64,000 nt of DNA from Candidatus Eisenbergiella merdigallinarum (lineage in GTDB: Bacteria > Bacillota > Clostridia > Lachnospirales > Lachnospiraceae): NCBI GenBank assembly GCA_019119355.1, contig DWXE01000028.1, forward strand, positions 62,001 through 126,000. The letters run 5' to 3'. The position numbers and the translations under genes are program-made. Within the stretch, counting starts at the first letter, position 1, and every line of letters begins with the position of its first letter. The notes below the pieces were generated by a model. It did not search any database, was not told where the DNA came from, and saw only the letters and a program-made list of their open reading frames with translations. Below are positions 7,969 through 16,271 of this stretch, in pieces.

Positions 7969-8290
7969 AGTTCACTGCCTCCACAATTTCCTGATTGATC
8001 TCCTGAATCATCCTGCAAAATTCCGCTTCCGCATTTAAAAAGGGATCCACCAGCGGATTTTTCCGGAAAGAATCATATCTCTGGGAAAATTCATCCAGCT
8101 TGTCAAATAGCTCGTCCGACGCCGCCGTGCGCTGCAGCACGTAATTTTCCTGTCTGAATTCATCGATCTGCCGCTTCAGCTCAGGGTGTTCCTTCATGAT
8201 CGACAGCTGATGGGCGAATTCCCTGTACTCAGGGGAATCGATAATCGCCGAAATCAGTTCTCTCAATGCCGCATTCACTCTGTTCTTCAT
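7961..8290 (-). CDS. YlbF/YmcA family regulator
   Basis: A 109-residue, almost wholly helical protein of the YlbF/YmcA family. The characteristic stretch runs from about residue 10: LISAIIDSPEYREFAHQLSI, then PELKRQIDEFRQENYVLQ. In Bacillus the YlbF-YmcA-YaaT complex sets RNase Y activity and mRNA processing. Placement directly downstream of the RNase J gene supports a role in RNA turnover. It overlaps the next gene by 8 bases. Confidence 0.85.
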   Translation of the reverse strand: MKNRVNAALRELISAIIDSPEYREFAHQLSIMKEHPELKRQIDEFRQENYVLQRTAASDELFDKLDEFSQRYDSFRKNPLVDPFLNAEAEFCRMIQEINQEIVEAVNFG

Positions 8291-8339
8291 CCATTTCTCT
8301 CCCGCGCTCTGTAATTTCAGTCTCTGGATGCCCTCTTTC

Positions 8340-10019
8340 TCATACCTCCATGATGATCGGCAGAATCATGGGACGGCGCTTGGTCTTTTTCCAGATAAAA
8401 TCGCTCAGGGAATCCTTGATGGACGTTTTGATCCTGCCCCAGTCCGTACAGCCGCGGCTGACGCAGTTCTCCATCACCTTCACCATCAGTTCCCTCGCTT
8501 CATCCATCAGCTCATCCGACTCCTTGACGTAGACGAAACCTCTGGATACCAGATCCGGCCCGCTGGCCACCTGTCCCGTCATGCAGTCCAGGGCCACCAC
8601 GACGATGAGGATGCCGTCTTCCGCCAGATGCTGCCTGTCGCGCAGCACCACGTTGCCCACGTCGCCCACGCCGAGGCCGTCTACCAGGATCGCTCCCACG
8701 GGAACCTTACCCGTGACGGCGGCCCTTTCCTCGTTCATCTCCAGCACGTCGCCGGAAGCCAGCATGAAAACATTCTCTTTGGGGATTCCCAGATCCTTCG
8801 CGATCCCGGCCTGGGCCTTGCGGTGCTTGTACTCCCCGTGGATGGGCACCGCGTAGCGGGGCTGCACCAGCGTATAGATCAGCTTGATCTCCTCCTGACA
8901 GGCGTGCCCGGACACGTGCACGTCCTGGAAAATCACTTCCGCCCCCTTCATATCCAGCTCGTTGATCACCTTTGTGACCGCCTTCTCGTTGCCCGGGATC
9001 GGGTTGGAGGAGAAGATGATCGTATCGTTGGGCCCGATGGACACCTTCCGGTGTACGCTGGACGCCATCCTGCTCAGGGCCGCCATGTTCTCCCCCTGGC
9101 TCCCCGTGGTGATGATCACCGTTCTGTCGTCCGGATAGTCCTTTAAGCGATCGATATCCACCAGGGTGTTATCCGGGATATTGATGCAGCCCAGATTCAT
9201 GGCCGTATCGATGATGTTGACCATGCTTCGGCCTTCCACCACCACTTTTCTTCCATATTTATGGGCGGTATTGATGATCTGCTGCACCCGGTCCACGTTG
9301 GACGCGAAGGTGGCGATGATCAGCCGCTTGCCCTGATGCTCGTGAAAGATCGTATCGAAGGTGTGCCCCACCGTCCGTTCCGACTGCGTGAAGCCCTTGC
9401 GCTCCGCATTGGTGGAGTCGCACATCAGGGCCAGCACGCCCTTTTTGCCGATCTCCGCAAAGCGCTGCAGATCGATGGCTTCCCCATACACCGGGGTATA
9501 ATCCACCTTGAAGTCGCCCGTATGAATGATCGTCCCCGCAGGGGAATAAATCGCCAGCGCCGCCGCATCCACGATGCTGTGGTTGGTCTTGATAAACTCG
9601 ATCCGAAACTGCCCCAGGTTCACGGACTGTCCGAACTTGATCACCTTCCGTCTGGTGTGCCCGAGGAGATTGTGCTCCTTCAGCTTGTTCTCGATCAGCC
9701 CCATGGTCAGCCTGGTGGCGTAGACGGGAATGTTCAGATCCCGCAGCACATAGGGAAGCGCCCCGATGTGGTCCTCGTGCCCGTGGGTGATGACGATTCC
9801 CTTCACCTTTTCGAAATTGTCCCGCAGATAGGTGATATCCGGAATGACAAGATCGATTCCCAGCATATCGTCGTCGGGAAAGGCGAGACCGCAGTCCACC
9901 ACCACAATACTGTCTTCGTATTCGAAGGCGGTAATGTTCATCCCGATCTGTTCCAGCCCTCCCAGAGGAATCACTTTCAGGCTGGGGCCTGCATTATTCA
10001 CTTTTTTTGCTTTTTTCAA
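8340..10019 (-). CDS. rnj: ribonuclease J
   Basis: The 559-residue protein has the metallo-beta-lactamase/beta-CASP layout of RNase J. The zinc motif is HGHEDHIGALPY, further ligands are in TNHSIVDAAAL and HTGDFKVD, and the beta-CASP motifs include STNAERKGFT, TTGSQGE and HVSGHA. A C-terminal domain of about 100 residues follows. RNase J performs 5'-3' exonucleolytic and endonucleolytic mRNA decay and rRNA maturation. The start codon is TTG (10019) with GGAGG eight bases before it; no ATG is suitably placed. Confidence 0.95.
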   Translation of the reverse strand: MKKAKKVNNAGPSLKVIPLGGLEQIGMNITAFEYEDSIVVVDCGLAFPDDDMLGIDLVIPDITYLRDNFEKVKGIVITHGHEDHIGALPYVLRDLNIPVYATRLTMGLIENKLKEHNLLGHTRRKVIKFGQSVNLGQFRIEFIKTNHSIVDAAALAIYSPAGTIIHTGDFKVDYTPVYGEAIDLQRFAEIGKKGVLALMCDSTNAERKGFTQSERTVGHTFDTIFHEHQGKRLIIATFASNVDRVQQIINTAHKYGRKVVVEGRSMVNIIDTAMNLGCINIPDNTLVDIDRLKDYPDDRTVIITTGSQGENMAALSRMASSVHRKVSIGPNDTIIFSSNPIPGNEKAVTKVINELDMKGAEVIFQDVHVSGHACQEEIKLIYTLVQPRYAVPIHGEYKHRKAQAGIAKDLGIPKENVFMLASGDVLEMNEERAAVTGKVPVGAILVDGLGVGDVGNVVLRDRQHLAEDGILIVVVALDCMTGQVASGPDLVSRGFVYVKESDELMDEARELMVKVMENCVSRGCTDWGRIKTSIKDSLSDFIWKKTKRRPMILPIIMEV

Positions 10020-10284
10020 TCAAACTACCTCCATATTCTTTCCGGCAGCCAGAAAAAACCTTCGCGATCCCCTCCGGCCCCTGCGTATCCCCCTTTTTCC
10101 TCTTCAAAGGGCGGGCGCAAAACGGCGGCGACGGCCGGACATCTCTCATGTCCTCATTCCGTTCTTTCGCAGCCTTCATCGCCGTCATCCGGGCCTGTCC
10201 GATCAGCCGAACGCGTTTTCTGACATAACCGTATTCTTTTCCTGATGATTCTTTTCTTTCATCGTTAACGCGAAACGCCTCGCG
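10020..10284. other. gap between rnj and the DUF1292 gene
   Basis: About 265 bases with no supported gene. In related genomes a Fur-family gene can occupy this place, but no such protein is readable here. A short minus-strand frame at 10203-10259 (19 codons) has nothing to support it. Confidence 0.4.
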
Positions 10285-10542
10285 CTATTCTTTTTCCAGT
10301 TCCACGTCTTCCAGAAGATTTTCAAAAATGGCCGCAACCGCGTCCAGCTCTTCGTCGTCATCCACGATCTCATAGACGCCCTCGGGCGCATCCGGGGCGG
10401 ACACGTCTTTCAGAATCAGGGCTTCTCCGTCTTCTTCTCCATCCGTCACCAGAATATAATCCACGCCGCCGAGCCTGGTCTGCTCCAGCACGTAGAAATC
10501 CACCTCATCCCCCTGCTCGGGGCTAAACCTGATCTTCTCCAA
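10285..10542 (-). CDS. DUF1292 family protein (YrzB-like)
   Basis: The 85-residue acidic protein starts at a TTG (10542) that gives MEKIRFSPEQGDEVDFYVLE, the usual N-terminus of the DUF1292 family; frames extending upstream would run into ruvX. It continues TRLGGVDYILVTDGEEDG and ends in a Glu/Asp-rich tail. Function is unknown. The gene follows ruvX by four bases, as yrzB follows yrrK in Bacillus. The GGAG upstream is about 12 bases from the TTG, so translation may depend on coupling to ruvX. Confidence 0.8.
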   Translation of the reverse strand: MEKIRFSPEQGDEVDFYVLEQTRLGGVDYILVTDGEEDGEALILKDVSAPDAPEGVYEIVDDDEELDAVAAIFENLLEDVELEKE

Positions 10543-10546
10543 ACCG

Positions 10547-10993
10547 TCAGTTCTCCGTCTCTCCCATAGGCCTGCGCGACCGCTCCTCCAGATATCCCTG
10601 CAGGATGAAAACCGCCGCCAGCCTGTCCACATGTTCCTTCCGCTCTTCCCTGCGGATACCGGCTTCCTCCATGGCGCGGTCCGCCGCCACCGTGGTCAGT
10701 CGCTCGTCCCGGAGATGGACCGGCAATCCCGTCCTCCTGGACAGCCTGTCCGCGAATTCCCTCGTCAAAAGGGCGCGGCCGCCCTCGGACGCGTCCAGAT
10801 ACAGGGGAAGTCCCAGTACGATCTCCCCCACCTCATATTCCACGATCAGCTCTTCGATTCTGGCCAGCGTCCTGCGCAGCTTGTTCTCCTCCTTGCGCCG
10901 GATGATCTCTATCCCCTGGGCAGTGATAAAAAGCGGGTCGCTGATGGCGACGCCCACCGTCTTTGACCCGAAGTCCAGTCCCATAATCCGCAT
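10547..10993 (-). CDS. ruvX: RuvX/YqgF-type pre-16S rRNA nuclease
   Basis: A 148-residue RNase H-fold protein starting [20 protein letters not shown], with the first catalytic Asp in [10 protein letters not shown]. Further motifs are [15 protein letters not shown] and [15 protein letters not shown], and the last acidic site is in [16 protein letters not shown]. YqgF is linked to 5' maturation of 16S rRNA; the Holliday resolvase role is less certain. The start at 10993 has GGGGAG seven bases upstream; an earlier in-frame ATG (11038) lacks one. It lies between ireB and the DUF1292 gene, the conserved order in Firmicutes. Confidence 0.92.
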   Translation of the reverse strand: MRIMGLDFGSKTVGVAISDPLFITAQGIEIIRRKEENKLRRTLARIEELIVEYEVGEIVLGLPLYLDASEGGRALLTREFADRLSRRTGLPVHLRDERLTTVAADRAMEEAGIRREERKEHVDRLAAVFILQGYLEERSRRPMGETEN

Positions 10994-11045
10994 CTGTTCT
11001 CTCCCCGACCCGTTTCCTTCCATATCATCCCGCATCATCCCGCGG

Positions 11046-11309
11046 TCATTCCCAGCGATTGTTCCGGATATACTCCCTGAGCATCTCCTCCACCAGCTCG
11101 TCCCGCTCCACGCGCATGATCAGCCCCCTCGCGTTCCTGTGGCTCGTAATATAGGTGGGATCCCCGGACATGATATAACCTACGATCTGATTCACCGGGT
11201 TGTATCCTTTCTCGGAAAGCGCTTCATACACGGCCGCCAGAATCGTCTTCACGCCGTTCTCCGGCTCCGTTTCCACCTTAAAATATTGTGTGTTTCCCAA
11301 ATCCTCCAT
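11046..11309 (-). CDS. ireB: IreB family regulatory phosphoprotein
   Basis: An 87-residue protein of the UPF0297 family. Recognisable parts are [22 protein letters not shown], then [24 protein letters not shown] and [10 protein letters not shown]. In Enterococcus, IreB is phosphorylated by the Ser/Thr kinase IreK and restrains cephalosporin resistance. Length and gene order (ireB-ruvX-DUF1292) are typical. Thr residues near the N-terminus, the phosphorylation zone in the family, are present (T7, T14). It is transcribed with ruvX, 52 bases downstream. Confidence 0.92.
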   Translation of the reverse strand: MEDLGNTQYFKVETEPENGVKTILAAVYEALSEKGYNPVNQIVGYIMSGDPTYITSHRNARGLIMRVERDELVEEMLREYIRNNRWE

Positions 11310-11396
11310 CGCTTTTCGTCCTCTGCTTTTCCTCCTGAAATGTGCCCCTCATCCCGGCCGCACGCGATCCGCCGGTTATATACCTATTATCTTACT

Positions 11397-12797
11397 CTAC
11401 TTTCCGGAAAAATTCAATGACACAATTTCATCCGTCAAAAATCCCGAAACGATCCCCCTGCAAAGCCCGTTGGCAGACAGTTCCCGGCCTTCATCCGCCG
11501 GCACGGCGGCCCGCACATAGGCGGGCGTATGGCCTACCCACCAGCGCTTCCCTCCGATTTCCTTCTGCTCTTCGATCAGGATTTCCACTTCTTGTCCTAT
11601 GTAGGACGCCCGGTACTCCCTGGACTGTTTCGCTTCCAGGGCCAGGAGCACGGCGCTGCGGGCGGTCTTGACCGCGTCCGTCAGCTGCCCGTCCATCCGG
11701 TCCGCGACGGTTCCCTTTCTTCTGGAATACTTGAAAACGTGCATTTCGAAGAAGCGCACCTTTTCCAGAAAGGCGCGGGTCCGTTCGAATTCCTCCTCCG
11801 TCTCCCCCGGGAACCCCGCGATGACGTCCGTGGTGATGGCGGGATTTTCGAAGAAGCGCCGGAGGATTTCCACCTTTTCATAATATTCCCCGGCCGTATA
11901 ATGTCTATTCATCCGTTTCAGCGTTTCGTCGCATCCGCTCTGCAGGGAAAGGTGGAAATGCGGGCACACCTTTTTGACGGCTGCCAGCCTTTCGGCAAAC
12001 GCCTCCGTGATGATCCTCGGCTCCAGGGATCCCAGGCGGATCCGGGAAATGCCGTCGATCCCGGCGATGGCTTCGATCAGGGAGATCAAAAATCCCCGGT
12101 CCATGGCCTGCTGCCTGAGATCCCCGCCCGGTTTCAGATAGTCTTCCCCCGTCTCTCCCAGGAAATCCATTCCGTAGGAGCTTAAGTGAATCCCGGTGAG
12201 CACGACCTCCCGATACCCTTTCGCGGCCAGATTCCTCACTTCCTCCAGCACGTCTTCCTTCCGCCTGCTCCTGACCCTCCCGCGCGCGAAGGGGATGATG
12301 CAGTAACTGCAGAACTGGTTGCATCCGTCCTGCACCTTGATATAGGCTCTGGTGTGTTCCGCCGTCCGGGACAGGGTCATCTCTTCGTACTCCCGTGCAT
12401 TCGAAATATCGATAATATCGCTGGCAGTTCCGGCCTTCCCCCCGTTTTCCCGCTCTTTCAAGAACGCATTCAGAATATCGACGATATCCTTCTTGCGGTT
12501 GTTTCCCACGGCCAGATCGATACAGCCGTCTTCTTCCACCCGTTCCGCTCCGGTCTGCACATAGCAGCCCACCGCCACCACCACGGCGTCCGGATTTTTG
12601 TGCTTCGCCCGATGCAGCATCTGGCGGCTCTTCCGATCCGCGATATTCGTCACGGTACACGTATTTACGATATAAATGTCAGCTTCTGAATCAAAAGGTA
12701 CAATTTTAAATCCGCTTTCTTGTAAGTTTTGTTGCATAACCTCGATTTCATAGGCGTTGACTTTACACCCCAGATTGTGTAATGCTACACTTTTCAT
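11397..12797 (-). CDS. mtaB: tRNA t6A37 methylthiotransferase MtaB
   Basis: A 466-residue radical SAM methylthiotransferase that converts t6A37 to ms2t6A37 in tRNA. The N-terminal UPF0004 domain has cysteines in LGCKVN, NTCTVT and GCYVQ for the auxiliary cluster. The radical SAM motif is CNQFCSYC, and a TRAM domain closes the protein. The motif DIYIVNTCTVTNIADRKSRQ is typical of MtaB rather than MiaB or RimO. The start MKSVALHNLGCKVN (12797) has GGTGGAG six bases upstream; the frame stays open further upstream, but without an ATG-RBS pair. It diverges from the HPr-like gene. Confidence 0.94.
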   Translation of the reverse strand: MKSVALHNLGCKVNAYEIEVMQQNLQESGFKIVPFDSEADIYIVNTCTVTNIADRKSRQMLHRAKHKNPDAVVVAVGCYVQTGAERVEEDGCIDLAVGNNRKKDIVDILNAFLKERENGGKAGTASDIIDISNAREYEEMTLSRTAEHTRAYIKVQDGCNQFCSYCIIPFARGRVRSRRKEDVLEEVRNLAAKGYREVVLTGIHLSSYGMDFLGETGEDYLKPGGDLRQQAMDRGFLISLIEAIAGIDGISRIRLGSLEPRIITEAFAERLAAVKKVCPHFHLSLQSGCDETLKRMNRHYTAGEYYEKVEILRRFFENPAITTDVIAGFPGETEEEFERTRAFLEKVRFFEMHVFKYSRRKGTVADRMDGQLTDAVKTARSAVLLALEAKQSREYRASYIGQEVEILIEEQKEIGGKRWWVGHTPAYVRAAVPADEGRELSANGLCRGIVSGFLTDEIVSLNFSGK

Positions 12798-12830
12798 AGT
12801 ATTCTCCACCATTTTTGTCACGTTTGATAA

Positions 12831-12860
12831 TTGACTTTTCTTACCATAGTTTGTTAATAT
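12831..12860 (+). promoter_or_regulatory. sigma-A promoter of the HPr-like gene
   Basis: TTGACT (12831-12836) and TAATAT (12855-12860) with an 18-base spacer, 38 bases before the start codon. Confidence 0.7.
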
Positions 12861-12898
12861 AGGGTCAGAAGGTATGAAACTAAAGGAGGTACTCAAAA

Positions 12899-13129
12899 AT
12901 GAAAACAATTCAGATTTCTTTAAACTCTATCGATAAGGTAAAATCCTTCGTTAACGATATTACCAAATTCGATTATGACTTCGATTTAGTGTCCGGCAGA
13001 TACGTGATCGACGCGAAGTCCATCATGGGCATCTTCAGCCTCGACCTTTCCAAACCGATCGATCTGAACATCCATGCGGAAGAGAACGTGGATGCGGTTC
13101 TGGAAGTTCTGAAACCGTACATGATCTGA
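12899..13129 (+). CDS. HPr-like protein lacking the phosphorylatable His
   Basis: A 76-residue HPr-fold protein, starting after AAAGGAGG with 9-base spacing. The regulatory serine loop AKSIMGIFSLDL (Ser41, equal to Ser46 of HPr) is well kept. The region that should carry active-site His15 (GIHARPA in HPr) reads NSIDKVKS, so it cannot take phosphate from Enzyme I. This matches Crh-like regulatory proteins, which serve CcpA as co-repressor when phosphorylated by HPr kinase. A single-gene unit with its own promoter and terminator. Whether HPr kinase acts on it is inference. Confidence 0.82.
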   Translation: MKTIQISLNSIDKVKSFVNDITKFDYDFDLVSGRYVIDAKSIMGIFSLDLSKPIDLNIHAEENVDAVLEVLKPYMI

Positions 13130-13164
13130 GCCTGAGAGTTTAGAACGAAGCTCCGAAGACATAA

Positions 13165-13197
13165 GGGCTTTCGCCGTCCGCGGCGAAGGTCCTTTTT
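13165..13197 (+). terminator. terminator of the HPr-like gene
   Basis: GGGCTTTCGCCG and CGGCGAAGGTCC form a 12-pair stem with two G-T pairs and a 4-base loop, followed by TTTTTATT. A repeat unit begins four bases after the T-run. Confidence 0.92.
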
Positions 13198-13200
13198 ATT

Positions 13201-13362
13201 ATGAAAGCCCTGTCAAGCGACCGGATGGATGGCGTGCCCGCACGCGCAGACATCCGGTCATTTGACAGGCAAGCCGATATGAGCAGGCAGGCCGACAGGC
13301 CGGACTGCGAATGGCGGCGGCGATTGCGGGAGCGCCGGCGGCGCGGAGCAATCGGCTTTCAT
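13201..13362. repeat. structured repeat, copy A (162 bases)
   Basis: The unit is bounded by ATGAAAGCC and its inverted copy GGCTTTCAT. It contains a long stem with arms 13211-13227 and 13251-13267 (two mismatches), an inner GCGTG/CACGC pair, and a second stem CGATTGC/GCAATCG enclosing GCGCC/GGCGC. Copy B at 13526-13687 is nearly identical. Its family is not recognised; the layout resembles a MITE or a structured RNA unit. Confidence 0.85.
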
Positions 13363-13453
13363 GATTCCTGTCGCACAAAAAAACGCTCCGCTGTGGATGC
13401 GCACTCGCGCGAAAGGAAGTAGCCGCCTGTCGGCAGCCGCGCTCGGCGCGAGC

Positions 13454-13515
13454 GTGCCAGGGCGCATGTATGCGCCTGTGCATGTATGCGCCTGTGCATG
13501 TATGCGCCCTGGCAC
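13454..13515. repeat. hairpin with internal 15-16-base tandem repeats
   Basis: GTGCCAGGGCGCAT (13454-13467) pairs perfectly with ATGCGCCCTGGCAC (13502-13515). Between them GCATGTATGCGCC repeats three times at about 15-16-base spacing. ACTTTTTATT follows, so the hairpin also looks like a plus-strand terminator; copy B begins directly after it. Confidence 0.7.
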
Positions 13516-13525
13516 ACTTTTTATT

Positions 13526-13687
13526 ATGAAAGCCCTGTCAAGCGACCGGATGGATGGCGTGCCCGCACGCGCAGACATCCGGTCGCTTGACAGGCAAGCC
13601 GATATGAGCAGACAGGCCGACAGGCCGGACTGCGAATGGCGGCGGCGATTGCGGGAGCGCCGGCGGCGCGGAGCAATCGGCTTTCAT
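13526..13687. repeat. structured repeat, copy B (162 bases)
   Basis: Same ends (ATGAAAGCC, GGCTTTCAT) and same length as copy A. Here the first stem is perfect over 17 pairs (TGTCAAGCGACCGGATG and its complement). The left flank TTTTTATT is shared with copy A; the right flanks differ. Confidence 0.85.
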
Positions 13688-13712
13688 TTCCCTTCCGCGC
13701 TACGTCGCCGGT

Positions 13713-13848
13713 ATGAGCCCTGTCAGGCGACCGGATGGATGGCGTGCCCGCACGCGCAGACATCCGGTCATTTGACAGGCAAGCCGATATGAGCAGGCAG
13801 GCTGACAGGCCGGACTGCGAATAGCGGCGGCGATTGCGGGAACGCCGG
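13713..13848. repeat. structured repeat, copy C, truncated
   Basis: It begins ATGAGCCC (two bases shorter than the other copies) and matches A and B with scattered changes up to AACGCCGG at 13848. It then stops at the thiI stop codon, so about 27 bases of the right end are missing. It lies in the 3' untranslated region of thiI. Confidence 0.8.
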
Positions 13849-15030
13849 CTACGCTTCCACCACGATCAGCTCGTCCGTCTCCAGCGCTTCCCGCAGAAGC
13901 CCGTCCATGCAGTCCGTCAGCGCTTCCTCGTGCCGCTTGATCACGTTGAGAGCTGGCTTAGTCACCGGATGTTTGGCCACAAAAATCGTACAGCAGTCCT
14001 CAAAGGGCTGAATGGATGTCTCGTAGGTTCCGATCTTTTCCGAAATCTCCACGATTTCCTGCTTGTCCAGGCCGATGCAGGGGCGGAAGACCGGGAGGGT
14101 GCAGACCTCGTTGGTGACCGCCAGGGACTGCATGGTCTGGCTGGCCACCTGTCCGATGCTCTCCCCGGTGATGAGGCCCAGACATTCCGTCCGCTTCGCG
14201 ATGTCTTCCGCGATCCGCATCATATATCTTCTCATGATGATGGTCAGCTCGTCGTGGGGGCACTTCTCGTAGATGGCCAGCTGGATTTTCGTGAAGTTGA
14301 TCACGTGCAGATAGATGGGGCCGCTGTAGCGCGCCACCAGCTTCGCCAGATCCACCACCTTCTGCTTCGCCCGCTCGCTGGTATAGGGCGGCGCGTGGAA
14401 GTACACGGCGTCGATCTTCACGCCCCGCTTTGCCACCATATAGCCCGCCACCGGGGAGTCGATGCCGCCCGAAAGCAGCAGCATGGCCTTGCCGTTGGTG
14501 CCCACGGGCATTCCCCCCGGGCCGGGAATCTCGATGGAATAAAGATAGATGTTTTCCCGGATTTCGATGGAGAGCAGCACTTCCGGCCGATGCACATCCA
14601 CCCGGACGTCCGGAAAGGCTTCCAGAATCCTTTCCCCCACGTCGGCGTTGATCTCCATGGAAGTTTTCGGATAGTTCTTCCGGGCCCTTCTGGCGTTGAC
14701 CTTGAAGGTGAAGTTTTTCTCCGGATACTGCTCCGCCAGGTAGGAAACCGCGGCTTCGCACAGCCCGTCGAACCCTTCGTCCGCCAGCTCCACCATGGGG
14801 CAGATGCCGGAGATCCCGCAGACGGTCTTCAGATTTTCCACGGTCTCGTCATAATCGTAGTCGGAAAGGACGTCGATATAAATCCGCCCTCTGGTGCGGC
14901 GGATCCGGAATTCTCCCTCGCAGCGCCGCAGGGCGTATTTAATCTGCTGCGCCAGCGCCGCCTCGAACAGATCCCTGTTCTTTCCCTTCACGCCGATTTC
15001 CGCGTATTTGATCAAAAATGCCTTAAACAT
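13849..15030 (-). CDS. thiI: tRNA 4-thiouridine synthase ThiI
   Basis: A 393-residue protein with an N-terminal ferredoxin-like/THUMP part (about 1-165) and a C-terminal PP-loop domain with SGGIDSPVAGYMVAKRG. It adenylates U8 of tRNA and inserts sulfur to give s4U. There is no C-terminal rhodanese extension, as usual in Firmicutes, where the partner cysteine desulfurase delivers sulfur directly. That partner lies 37 bases upstream. Start MFKAFLIKYAEIGVKGKN at 15030 with AGAGGA close by; ATG 15042 is a less likely alternative. The stop codon abuts repeat copy C. Confidence 0.95.
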   Translation of the reverse strand: MFKAFLIKYAEIGVKGKNRDLFEAALAQQIKYALRRCEGEFRIRRTRGRIYIDVLSDYDYDETVENLKTVCGISGICPMVELADEGFDGLCEAAVSYLAEQYPEKNFTFKVNARRARKNYPKTSMEINADVGERILEAFPDVRVDVHRPEVLLSIEIRENIYLYSIEIPGPGGMPVGTNGKAMLLLSGGIDSPVAGYMVAKRGVKIDAVYFHAPPYTSERAKQKVVDLAKLVARYSGPIYLHVINFTKIQLAIYEKCPHDELTIIMRRYMMRIAEDIAKRTECLGLITGESIGQVASQTMQSLAVTNEVCTLPVFRPCIGLDKQEIVEISEKIGTYETSIQPFEDCCTIFVAKHPVTKPALNVIKRHEEALTDCMDGLLREALETDELIVVEA

Positions 15031-15067
15031 AATTCCTCTCATTTCTCCCTCGGGCAGCCCGCCTTTT

Positions 15068-16237
15068 TCAGCGTCTGGTAAACCGTCTCAGCATGGGCAC
15101 CAGCTCCTGAAGCGCCTGAAGGGTAAAACGGATTTCTTCTTCCGTCGTAAAAATCGAAAAGCTGAACCGGATGGTGGAGGACAGCAGGCCGGACGGCAGG
15201 CCGATGGCCCGCAGCGTGGCGGATCCCGCCGTATCCGGATGGTTGGATGCGCAGGCGGATCCCGCCGACACGTAGATCTCCCGTTCCTCCAGGGCGTGGA
15301 GCAAAACCTCGCTGCGCACCCCTTCGAAGGAAACGCTCACCACATGGGGAGCGCTCTCACGCCCGGGCAGCCCGTTGACGCGCACGCCTTCCATCTGCGC
15401 CACCCCTTCCGCAAACAGCTGCCGCAGGCCGTAGAGCCGCTCGTTGTCCGCTTCCAGGTTCCGGTATACTTCTTCCACGGCCCGGGCCATTCCCGCGATG
15501 GCGGGCACGTTCTCCGTCCCGGACCGGAGCCCTCTTTCCTGACCGCCGCCGAACACCACGGGGCGGATCTTCACCCGGTCTCCCACATAGAGGAAGCCGA
15601 TCCCTTTGGGCCCGTGGATCTTATGGGCGGATACGGACAGCAGGTCGATCTTCATCCTCCTGGGGAGGATCCGCACCTTCCCGTATCCCTGCACCGCGTC
15701 CACGTGAAACAGCGTCTCCGGGTTGATCCGCCTGATCAGTTCCCCAGCTTCCGCGATGGGCTGCAGGGATCCGATCTCGTTGTTGGTGTGCATGATGGAA
15801 ACCAGAATCGTGTCCGGGCGGACGGCCCGTTCCAGATCGGACAGCCGGACTCTGCCGTCGGCGTCCACCGGAAGATAAGTCACTTCGAAGCCCTGCTCCT
15901 CCAGATAATGCGCCGTCTCCAGGATCGCCGGATGTTCGATGGCCGTGGTGATCAGGTGGCGCCCCTTTCTGCAGTTGGCGTAAGCGCAGCCCCGCAGCGC
16001 CAGATTATCCGCTTCCGTTCCGCCGGAAGTGAAGACGATTTCCTTCGGGCTCACCTTCAGATTGCCGGAAATCACATCCCGGGCATACCGCAGCCAGGAT
16101 TCCGCCTGTACGCCCCTGTTGTGAAGGCTGGAGGGATTTCCGTATTCTTCGCACATGATTTTCGTCATCAGCTGCGCCACGCTGTCGAAGCACCGCGTGG
16201 TGGCCGAGTTGTCCAGATAGCATTCCATATCTTTCAC
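15068..16237 (-). CDS. cysteine desulfurase (NifS/IscS family)
   Basis: A 389-residue PLP enzyme. The start of the fold is CYLDNSATTRCFDSV, the PLP-lysine lies in SAHKIHGPKGIGFLYVG, and the catalytic cysteine loop is SAGSACASN. TEADNLALRG and EHPAILE are further conserved sites. It removes sulfur from cysteine as persulfide. Location immediately upstream of thiI suggests it is the dedicated donor for 4-thiouridine, as NifZ is in Bacillus. The first codon is GTG (16237) with GGGAAG five bases before; an ATG three codons later (16228) is possible. Confidence 0.92.
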   Translation of the reverse strand: MKDMECYLDNSATTRCFDSVAQLMTKIMCEEYGNPSSLHNRGVQAESWLRYARDVISGNLKVSPKEIVFTSGGTEADNLALRGCAYANCRKGRHLITTAIEHPAILETAHYLEEQGFEVTYLPVDADGRVRLSDLERAVRPDTILVSIMHTNNEIGSLQPIAEAGELIRRINPETLFHVDAVQGYGKVRILPRRMKIDLLSVSAHKIHGPKGIGFLYVGDRVKIRPVVFGGGQERGLRSGTENVPAIAGMARAVEEVYRNLEADNERLYGLRQLFAEGVAQMEGVRVNGLPGRESAPHVVSVSFEGVRSEVLLHALEEREIYVSAGSACASNHPDTAGSATLRAIGLPSGLLSSTIRFSFSIFTTEEEIRFTLQALQELVPMLRRFTRR

Positions 16238-16271
16238 CCGCTTCTTCCCGTTTGTAACAAGATCCTCTGCT

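Noticed and set aside
10203-10259. 19-codon peptide gene between rnj and the DUF1292 gene
   Set aside because: Too short, no homologous pattern, no clear RBS.
13441-13515. Possible CRISPR array because of short regular repeats
   Set aside because: Repeats are 15-16 bases apart with no unique spacers and no cas genes; they are inner tandem repeats of a hairpin.
13199-13792. Small frames on both strands in the repeat cluster
   Set aside because: The same frames recur because the DNA repeats; none has an RBS or a protein-like pattern.
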